Assembly (NCBI GenBank): GCA_038373885.1
Contig: JAWZYV010012524.1
Coordinates: forward strand, 62,001-126,000
Direction: 5' to 3'
Source: Cheiracanthium punctorium
Taxonomy: Eukaryota > Arthropoda > Arachnida > Araneae > Cheiracanthiidae
DNA: 64,000 nt
Part shown: positions 1 through 13,200 of the stretch, in pieces
Numbering within the stretch: position 1 is the first letter of the stretch
Layout: each line of letters begins with the position of its first letter
The notes under the pieces: generated by a model
The model's database searches: none
What the model was told of the DNA's origin: nothing
The model's input: only the letters and a program-made list of their open reading frames with translations
Program-made: the position numbers and the translations under genes

Positions 1-256
1 AAGCATCTTATAAAATAATAAAGCAAGTTTTTCGGAACAATCGAGACGACAGCCTCGTGGCTAAGAGTCTCAATCAACCAACCTCTTAAACCAGCAAGTT
101 AAAAATCTGAAGTCAATAGTTTACATATTATCTATTCAAATAGTTTAATCCTTTATATCTACTTGCGAGGCTTGATTAACAAAGTACTAATTTAACGAAT
201 TTGCTTTGTTGTCTATTATATGTAATACACATTTACCCATTTTTTAAATCTTCAAT
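1..256. other. Sequence upstream of CLUAP1 ATG
   Basis: AT-rich, with no convincing TATA box, initiator or GC island that I can fix. It should hold the 5' UTR and core promoter of CLUAP1 unless upstream non-coding exons exist. Confidence 0.3.
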
Positions 257-278
257 ATGTCTTACAAAGATCTAAGAT
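257..278 (+). CDS. CLUAP1: CLUAP1 coding exon 1 (22-nt start exon)
   Basis: The ATG at 257 opens MSYKDLR plus one base, followed directly by the donor GTAAGT. The extra T joins CT at 2998 to make Ser, giving [20 protein letters not shown], which matches the usual start of the family. The 2.7 kb intron behind it makes this exon easy to miss. I cannot tell whether upstream non-coding exons exist. Confidence 0.85.
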
Positions 279-3200
279 GTAAGTAATTTTATTTACATTA
301 CTAGTTTGTAACTCTTTATGCATAATTTGATGAGTATTTGCACCCTTCCAATAAACTTTCGAAGTTTTACGTAAGTTCCTACAATCAAATTATAATCAAA
401 TATACAATCAAGTATTCATAAATTTAAAAACTTGTCTATATCCAGTGGTGTAGTTGGAGACACTCATTTTTAACGAAGTATAACCTAAACTTATCTGATT
501 AATTAAATGTAATTATTCCTTAAAAAACAAATAGAACTAATTTAACTATTATTTGTTTATTAATTAATTGAAATTAACTAATTGCTAAATCATCATTTAT
601 TTGTTAATAGTAAAAACAAAGTCATTTTGAACAATTGTGTAAGATGCTTAATTTTCCCATCTACATTTGTCAACAATCCAATGTCAAAGTGACAGATAGT
701 TTCTTCTGAATTTGTATGTGACTATTCCACCCGATTTTTGTCAATTTTTCGGCCATTCGGCGAGGCATTTTTTTTTTTTACCAAGAGTGCGATTGAAAAG
801 ATTTTAAAGGATTATAAGCTTTCACTATTGAAGTGTTTACAAATGAGATTGTAAGTGATTCTTAAGGTCTATTCAAGCAGTCCAAAAGTTCCCCTTTCAT
901 TTTTAATGCGATGTACTTGCTCATGCAAATAAAATGAAAATCTTAAATTCTTCGAATAGTTTTTAAAAAACCTAGAAAATGAATGTCCTCCCCTCCCCCA
1001 TAAAAAGTCGGGGATGTATGGGCTGAAATGAAAAAGTAGGGGGACATCATCCCCATTCGACTACACTGTTGTCTATATTGTATGAGAATTTGCATACTGC
1101 GCATATTAGATATAGAGAGGTAATATTAGTTTTAAAAGCAGATCAAACTAAAAAGCAAAAAAATAATTTTAATTAATAAAATTTTGTCCAATAGCAATAG
1201 AAATTCAACTAACTCAATATTTTCACAGAGTTTAAAATAAGAGTAAAGTAATACACACACAAAAAAATTATTATAAACAAAAAGTGTCATATTCTGTTAT
1301 ATGTTTTTATAATAACTCTACTTTTAGAATTAAATACTTATGAAATCTAAGAGATAGATGCTATAGAGCACCCCACACTTTTTTATAATAATTTTTTTTT
1401 CTTTATCACTTTACTCTTATTTTATAATAATCAATTTTATATTTTACTACTCTAAAAATTATTTAATTTTATTGAGTTAGTTGTCTTTCGATTGGTATTG
1501 GACAAAATTTTATTAATTAAAATTATTTTTTTACTTTTTAATTTGATCTGCTATAAAAGCATGTTTTTTTTTTAGTTTTTAAAACTATTATTTGTTAAAA
1601 AAGAAACTAGAAAAAACCTGCATATGTAGAGACTGTCTTTGTTGCTCTTGTAAATTTAGTTATTGAAACAACAGGGTGTCGACAGATCAGGGAAATCATG
1701 GAAAAATCAGGGTACTTTATCGATTTACGGATTTCGCACAACTAGTCTTTATATTCAGATGACTAGATGTCGTCTTTTTTTTTTTTTTTTTTTAATAGAT
1801 AGGGCTCATTTTGAAGCCTTTTTACATATTTTTTTTAAATATGAAATGATGCAACGATTAAATAAAATAAGTTATTAGGTGGCCAGTTTATTTTGATCAG
1901 TCATCCTTACGCTTAGAATTGAACACTATCTTTAAAAAATGAGAAAACTTTCTGCTATATTGTCTTTTAGTGTTCAGCTAAACTTTATGTTTGGATTTAT
2001 GAATTTGAATTAAATTTTATTAATATTAAGTATTTTTATGGTTTTCTCATATTTATTTCCCTATATGAAGCATTCACCTGTTGGTGCATGATACACAATG
2101 GTGATTTACATGAAAGATTATGGTATGTATATAATTAGTTCTGGAAATTTGATAAAGATAGTCAGGGAATTCAGGGAACTTTTTTTCTCAATTTCTGTAG
2201 CCACCCTGAACAAGCGTTCAGAAACTCAGTTTCAAATGCTGCAGCAGACGATTTAAAAAAAGAAAAAAAGGAACCAGAAAAAGCCTACATTTGTAAAGAC
2301 TGTCCTCGTTGCTCTCATACATTTAGTTACTGAAAAAACATTTGGAAACTCAGTTTCGATTGCTGCAACAGAAGATTTTTTTCGAACACACTGAAAAATC
2401 CAAATACGTGTTTTGAAATTATTTTATATGCTCCTGTAGAAGAACCATTCATGCTATACACACCATTTTCTATAGTATTGTATTGTCATCGATTCTTGGC
2501 ATGGCTGCACACACATACTGATACAAAAAAAAAAAAAAAAAAAAAAAAAACAGTGTGACTACACTTATGGTTTTAAAAAACCTGGTAATTTATTTTTTGA
2601 AAGTCCTTTTTGGAAAAAAAAAAGGGGGGGGGGTAAAATATGTGTGTTAGCCCAATCCCTGGTAAAAGTGTAGCATAAAATATTTGATCAAATCATTTAC
2701 TTATTTTATTCCCATGATAGATTATGAGTATTTGTCCATCTATCTCTTTTATATTTTCCTTCCTCTCCCCTCCTTATATAAAAATCCACGTTCAGGGTTC
2801 GAAAAATCCCAGGTGACTAAAAAGCATCCCTTGGTGCTTATCTTTATTATTATTAATTATCTAATTCAATATATGTGTGGCTCTTAAAATTTTTTGCTGG
2901 CTCCTAAGATTTCACTTTTGTCAATCCTTGTTCATGTCTATTTACATTTTTTATTCTTGTAATTGTGTTAGACTTATAATTTTTGATTTTATTTTAGCTT
3001 TCACTGAAATGATGCGTGCTTTAGGGTATCCAAGACTCATATCATTGGAAAATTTTAGATATCCCAATTTTACACTGGTTGCTGAAATATTACAGTGGCT
3101 CGTTAAAAGGTGATATAAACGTGTTACATTTTTTAATGTTTATTTCAGATTTTAATGAAAATATAATTCTGACTTTCTCCTACCATTCAATTTGCACATT

Positions 3201-6200
3201 TTAGGTATGATCCCAATGCTGAGTTACCTGATGATACTGATACAGAGCAAGACAGGGTGATATTTATTAAGTCAGTTGTACAATTTATAGTAAGTTTACT
3301 TTTACTTTATCTTGCGTTTCTATTAATTTTAAGAATATTTCTTTTGTACCTCTGTGTGTGTCTTCTTTTCACATTTTGTATCTTAAAATTTTGTCACGTT
3401 AACCATCTGTAATTGCTTGATTTTTTTAAATTAATTTTATTACTGATTCTCTAAAATTTTCCTAATATTGAGGACATTATCTATCAGCCATTTTTGTTAA
3501 TAAATTAATTTTCCTGACCAGTGTGAATTTCCCCCCAATAATGGAAAACTATTGCATTATTTTTAGTTACTAGATTTTCTAATGCTATCTCTCTATGCTT
3601 GTCAGCTATAAAAAAGTTTTAACTGTCAAAATGATCAGCATGAATTTAGCACAATAAAAAACTAATACAATAGTACTTAATAATTTAATGTGTATCAAAG
3701 GAATATTTTTTTAGAAAGCTGATGATCTGCAAAGAGTACTTCTTGATTTATGATCTTAGATTTAAAGTTATAATTGATATTTAAGCAGCTTAATAAATGT
3801 GTTTATCCACATACTTATATGTACTGTTAATAAATCTTCTGCTGCTCTTTAATAATGAGTTTATTTTTAGGCCACTAAAGCATACCTAAAACTAAATGCT
3901 AAAAAACTTTATATGGCTGATGGTTATGCTGTTAAAGAATTGTTAAAATTAACATCTCTGTTATATGAAGCAATGAAAACAAAAGTTGAAAATGACTTAG
4001 AATCTTTGGAAGAAGATTCTCCAGTTGGATATAATTTTGATATTTCATCAAAGGTAATATATTTGTTTATAATAAAATTTTATTTTTCATATTAATTAAT
4101 TTATTGTTACTTTTTTCCCACTCTAAATTATCTAATTTATTTTACTTTTGCTCTTCTGATTTGCTTACATGCTGTATGTTTAAGCTTTTAGGCGACATAC
4201 GCTGGTAGAAAACGAAACTGAGACTTCCCATGTTAACCTACGGGAAGCATATTTTCTCGTCCCACGTCTACAATTTTTGTTATTTTAAATCAGTTTTTTT
4301 TTTCCTTGCCAAGATATTAATGCGATACAGATTATTTAGTTTCTAAAATTTTGAAATCAATTCTATTAATATTTTTAATATTCAATTAAAGTTGGGAAAA
4401 ACAGGTTTTTTGTGTTTGAACAGCCGTAAAATATTTGCTAATTAAGATAAATGAATTTCGTAAACGGGAGATACATTCTCAAAGTGTTTACTGATTTTTC
4501 AATAAAAAGGAAAAACTATTTGATGAAAAATAAATTAACGATAAGTAAAACTATCGAGTCTACATTTCTGTGAAAATTCTCCGCCGTAATAGTGCGCCAT
4601 CTGGGTCATTGCACGAGCTAGCCGCTGCCCTGTTTGTGAGGGAGAGAATGATAAATTACTATCCCGCTGGGCAAGAGGGCTATTCTTAAGGGGGGGGGGT
4701 TGTACGTAGAGCACGTATGAGAAGGGGAAAAGAAATTGGGTTGGGACAGGAAACAGAAATTTGTGTTCTCAAAAGTGTTTGAAAAGGAATAATATTTGTC
4801 ACACGAGAATTTTGCAGAAAGCGTTTTTGTGGAAAAAAAATAAGTTGCTTTGTAATAACTTTTACAAATCGGGACTCATTTACTGCTTCTTTACATTTTA
4901 AAATACACCTTTCAATCTTTTTTATAGCTGCCAGATAACTTTTTTATGTTGAACGTAAATTGCCTTCAAATGAGAGAAAAACTGAAAGGTGGGGTGGAGG
5001 AGTTTTCATCAGAGAAATCATATGTAATAAAAATATTAGTAAAGTGTTAATTAAATTATTAGACACAGCAGTAGAGATTTCAGCTTTTTTTTTTCTTTTG
5101 TACAGGATTATTTAAATATTATACACAATACAGCAACATATTTATTTGATTTATAAGGAAAATGAACCATTGTTTCGTTTTAATTTATTATTATAATTAC
5201 TTATTTATTTATAGCGTTGTGTGTTAGAGATGAATTCGGGCTCATTTTTTGAAGCCCGAGCCCTAGGACTTTTAATCAGAGTCTGCCAGAGCACGAGCAA
5301 TATTCTTCAAGTCGGAGCCCGAGCCCGAAATTTCAGATAGAATACAATAAATTTTGCCTTTTCTGCATATTAATTACACGCACCTTCTAAACGGCCGTGC
5401 AGCTATGAGCTATTTTTACTTTCCGAACATGTACCATGTAAGGAAAGTATTTAATCATGAAAAAATTCGACTTCGAGATTTTGGTGTATTGACACGTTTT
5501 GAGGTCTTCTGAATTCACTTATGCTATTTTTACGAGATGTATGTATGTGTGTGTGTGTGTGTGTGTATGAGTGAACACGATAACTCCTAAACGGGGCATT
5601 CGATTGAGCTCAAATTGGGTATATATGCTATAAACCACCGTCGCAAGACCGGTATTGATTTTGGTCTGTATAGGACTTATAGTTTTTCTACGGGGCTACG
5701 ACAAAGATTTCTTTTACATTATGGCCTATGTGGGGAAATTCTTGAAAATGCGCTAGCGTTTAAACGGCTTCGATTGAGCTTCAATTTTGTATATACGTTT
5801 GAATTATTCATCGATTAAAATTTATTTAAATGCTTGGTAATGATCTTAATCGTAAGTGTTCGGAAAAACAAGTGGAGCCACTCCAGATTTTTATTTTTTA
5901 ATAAGTATGTTTACTTTTCCCATGAATGGCTTTTTAAAATTTGTTTCACATGGCACAGTGGTTATGTCACCGAAAATGGTAGACGGCTGAAGTGTGAAGG
6001 TCCTGGCTTCGGGTCCATCGCGTGGCTGTCGATCTAACGGTCTGGAGTTTTGGTAGGTTTTCTCCAGATGTAACGTCAAGTCCCCCCCCATGAGGAATAT
6101 TTTGTCATACAAAATGTATATTCTTCACTCCCTTATCACACACGCATATACATATATATGAGCTGCTGCACTCGACCCCCCCCCCTCCTCATGAAAAATT

Positions 6201-7201
6201 TTGGCTACGCCACTGTATCCTGCATATCATTACTATTAAACTATTGCATTTTATTTTGCATCTTGATTAAGTAATCATTTTCATGCTGTAGTAACATCCT
6301 TCTCTGAATGGTGTGATATGAAAGTTGCTTTGTAAGACACTGGGATCCAAGTTCTGCAAATTGTTTCCTGTTCATGACGTCAAAATGATGCCAATATCAC
6401 GTACGATCAGTGGCGCAGAGAGAGGGGGGGGGGAGCAGAGAAAAATCCCCAGGGCCCCACCTCGTAAAGGAGCCCGCTTTTGTTGATTATATATAATACT
6501 AAATTGCATGATGACAATTCTGTTAAAAAAAAAAAAAAGTCCAAATACAGATTAAGTCTCCGGAAGTTTCAAATTAATTTTTGAATGAAATTGCAAAAAA
6601 ATGCAGCTAGCACAATCCACAAACTTGACAAAAACGAGGAGTGTTAGTGATTGAGTCTTCTTTAAGAAATCTAATTATGCATTTCTAAGAGTATGAACTA
6701 AGCATGAGACACATATTCATTTGAATAAGAATTCTACAAGTTTATTGTAATTTTGCTCGAACATAAACTTTAATTTCTAAGAAGTGTAAATGAAAGTAAA
6801 TTGCTTCTATAATGATTTCAAGCTGATGTATAGATAAACCTGTAAAATTTCGCAAGATTTTCTTATGTGTATCAGCGTATTTCCTGTATTTTTATATAAC
6901 TTTTGTAAATGCATTTTTGAGAGTATGAACCGAGAATAAGTTATACACGGTATGTTTATTTGAATAAGAATGGTAAGTTTATTCTAATTACTAGAAAGAC
7001 TCTTTGAAGTATATTTGAAAGAAAGAAAAGAATGGCTTTATTATGTTTCAGGTTAAAGTAGAATTTCTGCAAAAATAAAGTTTAGAAGATATTCCTTACT
7101 TACATAAACGTAACGTACATATTTGTAATGAACGTATCAAGTTACACTCGTAAAACGTAATAAAATTCACATTGAAGGATCGGCTTAAATTTTTTAAATT
7201 G

Positions 7202-7261
<60 letters not shown>

Positions 7262-10200
7262 GTATATATACTTAAAAACTAATTCTTTAAAATTCTGAAA
7301 ATCCACATTTTACCTAATCTTTTTTTTTCTTTCTTTCTTTTGTGTGTGTGTGTTATTTTTAACTGTATAAAATTGCTATTTTTGGGAAGAATGAAACTAT
7401 GTCATCTAAGTCAGCGGCGCTAACTTAGACTGCTAACCGGTAGTGCGCGCAGAACTGCAGGAAGGGCGGGGAGGTGAGAGAAAGGCAAGGAGCAGGTGAT
7501 AATGCATGTTTAAAAACTCATTTCATTTATACTTATTTTTAATCTAAATATTTTATTCTCCTAAAATATTTATTCAGACATTACCAATAACAATATTTTG
7601 TAGGACAAAATTTAGTAGGATTAAAGGGACTAAATATTCATTGTTAAAGAACTTAAAAAATGTATGCATTCTAAGGAATGTGGGCTGGAGGGGGGGGGGG
7701 GGCGTCATCATAAATTATTCTTTGTTGGTAGAAATTGTTGCACAATTTTTAGAAACTGCTGATCTAAGTCATAATTTTATTTTCATTTGCAAATTTTGCG
7801 ATATAAATCGACTCATGAACCCATTTTCGAGAAACATTATTTTAGCCTACATTAAAGCCAATATAATATCCTGATTAATCTGAAATTTCACTATCTTGCC
7901 TCCTAAAAAAGTCCAACCCCTTACGAAAAGGTGACTAGTGTCGATTTTCCTTTCTTACTACATCCTGCGCGTGCCCACTTGTCATGGTTTAGGTTTTTGT
8001 TTTTAGGGACTCAAAGTTCAGCGAAATTTTGTTTCTTCGAGGTCTCTTATTGGATTTTATGAGTTAAAAAAAGACAGCAGCTGTGCTTGGGGGAAGAACG
8101 GCTACTCAGTTAGCAATAAATAAATTGCTTTGTAAAAACTTTTTGGGGAAAATTTTGATGCGCATATGAATTGATTTATATATGCTACATCCAATGCATA
8201 TGAATGTTTGTGTTTTTATTAGCAGGTTTTTTTTTTTTAAGTGTACATATAGAGAGATTTTAAAGTCCACTTTCCTGTGCTATATGGTTCCAGCTAGTCA
8301 GAAAAATTATGTCTAGGTATAGTAAAGTGGCTATGCGCTACTTGGTGAGACCACTTACAGTCACAATGTATCATGCATCTAGGCTTTTTGGTATCAGATG
8401 CATCTGGACATGAAAGGTTTCATCAAAGCATAGAGCCTAGTGATATTTCTTTAAACTTGCGATGAAAAGTGCTAAACTTTTGATAAAATATACGTGAATT
8501 TTCAATATTTCTATAGAATTTTTAGTTTTATTAGAATTCCTTATTTTTGAATTGCGACTGGTAGAAAACGATAAAGTTAGCGTAATTGTCTTGTACCGTG
8601 AATTAATTGGCTCTGTAAGTAGTCTCATCCAGCAGTGCGTAGCCGCTCTACTAATACACGACTTGGAGCCGTTGGACAATTAAAACAAAATGTTGGCTAT
8701 AGGAGCACGTCTATATATGTGTATTTACGTAAATGTGTATATTACTTTATGGATAGTTATTTTCTTCATTCTTTTATCCCTTCTTGTACTATTTCTTCAT
8801 TTTAATAAATAATATAAATTACCCTTGTATTATATTCATTTTGGTTTTTGGGAGAAACTGAAAGAGTTCTTTTAATAAAATAAACAATATAGGTTTATAG
8901 GGATTTTACATATAAATTTAAAAATGCCGTTGATAAAAGCTCTAGAAAAACTAGCAAATAGGAATACGTATTTTAAAACTTTTCCTCATTGCTATTATGC
9001 TTTCAAAATACAAAAATATAATCAAAGACATACAGTTTCAGGTACATGAAGAACTGACAGTCGCAATTGTAAGAGGGGCTCCATTTTTTTTTAATCTTCT
9101 TACTGGCTCAACATGATTAGAAAGTGACCAGAAAGCCGCCCATAACGATCTTTCTTTAATGGAACAGGTTGCCACGATGTAAACTTATTAAATGAAGTGT
9201 TTGTTAGCTGTTTTCAAAGAATGAATTAATGACTTTTTAAATATTTTTATGTTTACTGTACTTCTAAATACCACCAGTAGATAAAAGATTTTAAAACATT
9301 CCTGAAAGTCTAAAATAGTACTCAAAGGCAATTATTTTGGCAACAATCATAGAAAAGTTAATCTACACTTAGACATTAATTAGCGTACAGTCGAACCCCA
9401 ATTTAACGTACATTGATTTTACGAATTCTCCGATTTAACGAATGTTTTTTCTGTCCCGACAAAAAGGGTGCTAAAATGCTTTGATTTAACGAATTTTTAG
9501 CATTGATTTAACGAACAACAATTGCTGAAATAAAATTCTCACATAAAGCTAAAACTTCGAATTTACGAAGACAGCGATACAGAAACAGTCATTACAATTA
9601 CGCCGTGGATAACGAAAAAAAAAAAAAAAATCACTAACTCCTTTACATTATTACTAATTATTTTTAAATGTTTTAATTCCTTTTATATCTAGTTTATGTC
9701 TACAAACCAGGGCCTGACTTTCACTATAACACTTTTGTGCCCAGGGCACTTTTCAGATTTTGTGTCCTTTAGCTGGCTCAATTTTTGTGCCCCTGTGTAT
9801 CCTGTTAAACTCAATTTTTTGGCTTATTTCTCCATGTGTGCCCAGGGCACGTGCACCAAGTGTCCGTCCAATAGTCAGGGCCTGCTACAAAAGGAGTATT
9901 AAAATTTTAAAATAATTTTTATGTTTATAGATTTGTTCATCTTAAAAAACATTTTTTATCTCAATAATTTTTGTACTATGTTTCACTTTTCATGATTAAC
10001 ACTAAATAAACCTCAGCATAACCCAGCAACCGTTAAGTATAACCCAGCAACTGCAGTTTTATATTGATTATTTTTCGCTGTTACTTAATTACGTCGAATT
10101 ACTTTTTGTGGATCACTGGCATATGTCTTGTTTCAGTCATGAAAATTTTGACTACTTAGCAGGTACTTTTGAAGGTCAGAACAAGGGAAACTTGATCAGA

Positions 10201-13200
10201 AACATGACTTTGACATCACAAAGTTCAGAAGAATTCTTTACTTGGACAGGGCCGGCCCAAGGGGGGTGCGAATGTAGGCGATCGCCTAAGGCCCCGCGCT
10301 TATAGAGGCCTCGCTCCTGGGCCTTTTTATTGCTATCTCATAAGACATGATAGAGAAGAGGCCCCGCTCTTGCACTTCGCCTGGGGCCCCGCACGCCTCT
10401 CGGGCCGGCTCTGACTTGGATAAAATCAACCAAAAATTTAACATTCCTTCAAGAACATATATTTATAAATATTTAAATATATTCATAAATTTCCCGTTTG
10501 GAACTGAAAAACTAAGCAGTTTAATAGTAAAAGTAAACTTTCTGTTTAGTCTAATTTTTCTGTTTATTCAAAAACTGTCAATAAGTTTAGGACTATTAAT
10601 AATGAGTGATTAGGTATGAATAATATATATATATATATACACACACACACAAAATATTATTGACTTAAAAATAAATTCCACTTTATAATGGGTAAATGGG
10701 TATGCTCTAAGCTTCGGTCCTAGGTTTATTATTAATGTTTAGCATTTTCATCTGCGACTATAAAATACATGCCGTATTTATAATATAGTTATCAGAAATA
10801 TTTTTTAGTTGAAAACAAAAAATTAAACTAATCATCATTTGTTTTTTTAAGTTTTTAATTAACTGTGTATGACATTCCAGTTCAAAATTTGTCTATGAAT
10901 TTTAACCCACTATCATCTGATCGAGCTGAAACTTTTGCACGCATGTGAAATTTCGGTGATGCTAAGTATTGCTTTCTTTAATTTTTCAATACTTTTTTTT
11001 TAACTATCAAATATCTTCTCCCAATCCCCCCAAAAAAGTGTTATCGCACATGTATCAACTCATATCTTTTTAATTATTGGTCGGCAATTTTTTATCATTG
11101 CATACTCGGAAAGTTTTGATTCCAAAAAAAGATAAAATCGGTTATCCCTAGCTTAAATTTTTAATTGTTAGTGATTTTTCGAAAGAAGATAAATTTTTGT
11201 TTTCAATTTCTTTTATATCGTGACAACCAACAACAATTATATATTCTAGGTATATTTGAAAATTTCACTGAATACAGAGTGTCCTTTCCTAAATCACATA
11301 ACCCTTTGAAGCGCAACCCTTTCCCAATGCTGAAAAAAGGGCAGCCGTTGCCATCGCTCGACTTAACTACTAGCAAGATGGCGGACGATCGAAACGTTCA
11401 TCGCGTGCCACAGATGTAGAGACCCTTTTTTTGACGACAGCTGGCTGTGCTCGTGCACAGCCAGCTGCATCAAAAAAAGGGTCTCTAGATCTGTGGCACG
11501 CGATGAACGTTTCGATCGTCCGCCATCTTGCTGGTAGTTAAGTCGAGCGATGGCAACGGCTGCCCTTTTTTCAGCATTGGGCAATCTATCCTGCTGTTCT
11601 CGCGTTCTTCCATTTTTCGGCAGATGTCAGTGGTGTTAAAAATAATCGTGACAATTTTTTTTTACGGTAAATGACGTGCTAAAAAGTAAAGGATTCTCGT
11701 GGAGCTATGTCACCCGCAAATATTTTTATAGAAATCAAAGCTATTCTTCGTGACTGGCAACAGTCAAAACGTCAACAGTTTGGTGGTCTCAGAGCGAAAC
11801 CACTGCGCGTTAAAGGGTTAAATGAAGAACGGCTGAAAAATATAAAATATTTAATTTTTAACAAATTTTTCAATCTCAAGCTGTATAATAAAGCGGTTCA
11901 GGCTTTTCTCTTTTAAAATGAGAAATATTCTTATCAGACTGTACACTTTTTGATTTGGGGGGGGGGGCGGCAATCTATAAAGCAGGTGTATTTGAATGGC
12001 CTACTGCAATACCAGCTACTGAGCCGCAATCTGATTCAGTGCGGCCCAACCAGTGGCTGAGCGCATAGCACTCTGAAATGGGAGACGGAATGTGCCTGGT
12101 TCAAAACCAGGTCGCATCCGCCAACCTAACCGTTAGGAATTTTCCGTGGTTTCCTCCAAAACTTAGCGTAAATAGGGGTTAGAATCCCTTAGAAAGACCC
12201 CCAAGGGGAGCACCCACACCCATCGGCATAGATCCTACTTATAGATAATTGGCCGTAATCCCCCAACCCAACACAACTAATTGATTCCGGATAGGAAAAA
12301 GGCATAGGAACCCTCTGCACCTGTATTTTTTGAGATAAAAATATAGTGAGCAAATTAAAACAATACAAAAAATCTAGGAATTTTTCTTGGAAATAATGGA
12401 CAGTTGAGGGCCCTAAAATTCCAAGGAATGTTGCATGAAAATACCAGGAACTATATTGAACAGCTCAGGAAAGATCCACTGAATTGCATATTGTTCAGTA
12501 AAGTTCCTGGTATTTTCGTGCAACTTTCCTTGGAATTTAGGGCACCTCAGCTGCCTATAATTTTCAAGGAACACTACTGGAATTTTTTTTTATTATTATT
12601 ATTTTTTTTTTACAATTCTAGTCATTTTTAAGTGAACTGCCTGTTTTTTAAGGTCGTGAGACCACTATTCGGTTAAGTGACGGGTTGAACGAAACAGTAA
12701 AGTTTTCAAAGGGAAATGTATACTTTCTGTATAGTATTTGTAAGTCTAACTTATCCTTATTTCCAAGGAACGTTTCTGAATATTTTTACAGTGAAATACG
12801 GACTTAAAGCATCAATTACTTGTAAACTAAAAGTATTCGTATTAAAGTATTAGTTTAGATTATGGTCCAATGCTGTGAAGAGGAAAGGGAGTCACCAAAG
12901 GAAAGATTGTTCAAAAGCGCTTTCTAATCTAGAAGCAATCCTGAAACTATGAACAAAGTTTATGTCTCTTGAACAGATATTTACATATAGTTTTTTTCTT
13001 TCTGAAAACTGAATTTGGAGGCCCCGTAGAAATATGAGGCCCGAGGCGCGCGCCTCATGCGCCTATTGGGAAATCCGCCACTGACCATACTCTTTACAAA
13101 AATTGATATTCCATTGAACAAATTGCTTCGATTTAATGAACAAATTTGCGGGTCCCAATCAATTCGTTAAATCGAGGTCCGACTGTATTTTAGGTAAAGG

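Larger units (their letters stand above)
9388..13185. mobile_element. Tigger/pogo-type transposon, decayed, with four later insertions
   Basis: The left end CAGTCGAACCCCAATTTAACG and right end CGAGGTCCGACTG are inverted, with TA on both outer sides. AATTTAACGAA-type motifs recur next to the ends (9418-9515, 13125-13175). No intact transposase remains. A hAT-like MITE (10257), a piggyBac-like palindromic MITE (11302), a tRNA SINE (12043) and a fold-back (12375) sit inside and so are younger. The superfamily is inferred from the CAGT ends and TA target. Confidence 0.65.

Noticed and set aside
6402..6480. A second complete hAT element starting CAGTGGCGCAGAG
   Set aside because: No matching inverted end or target duplication could be found downstream.
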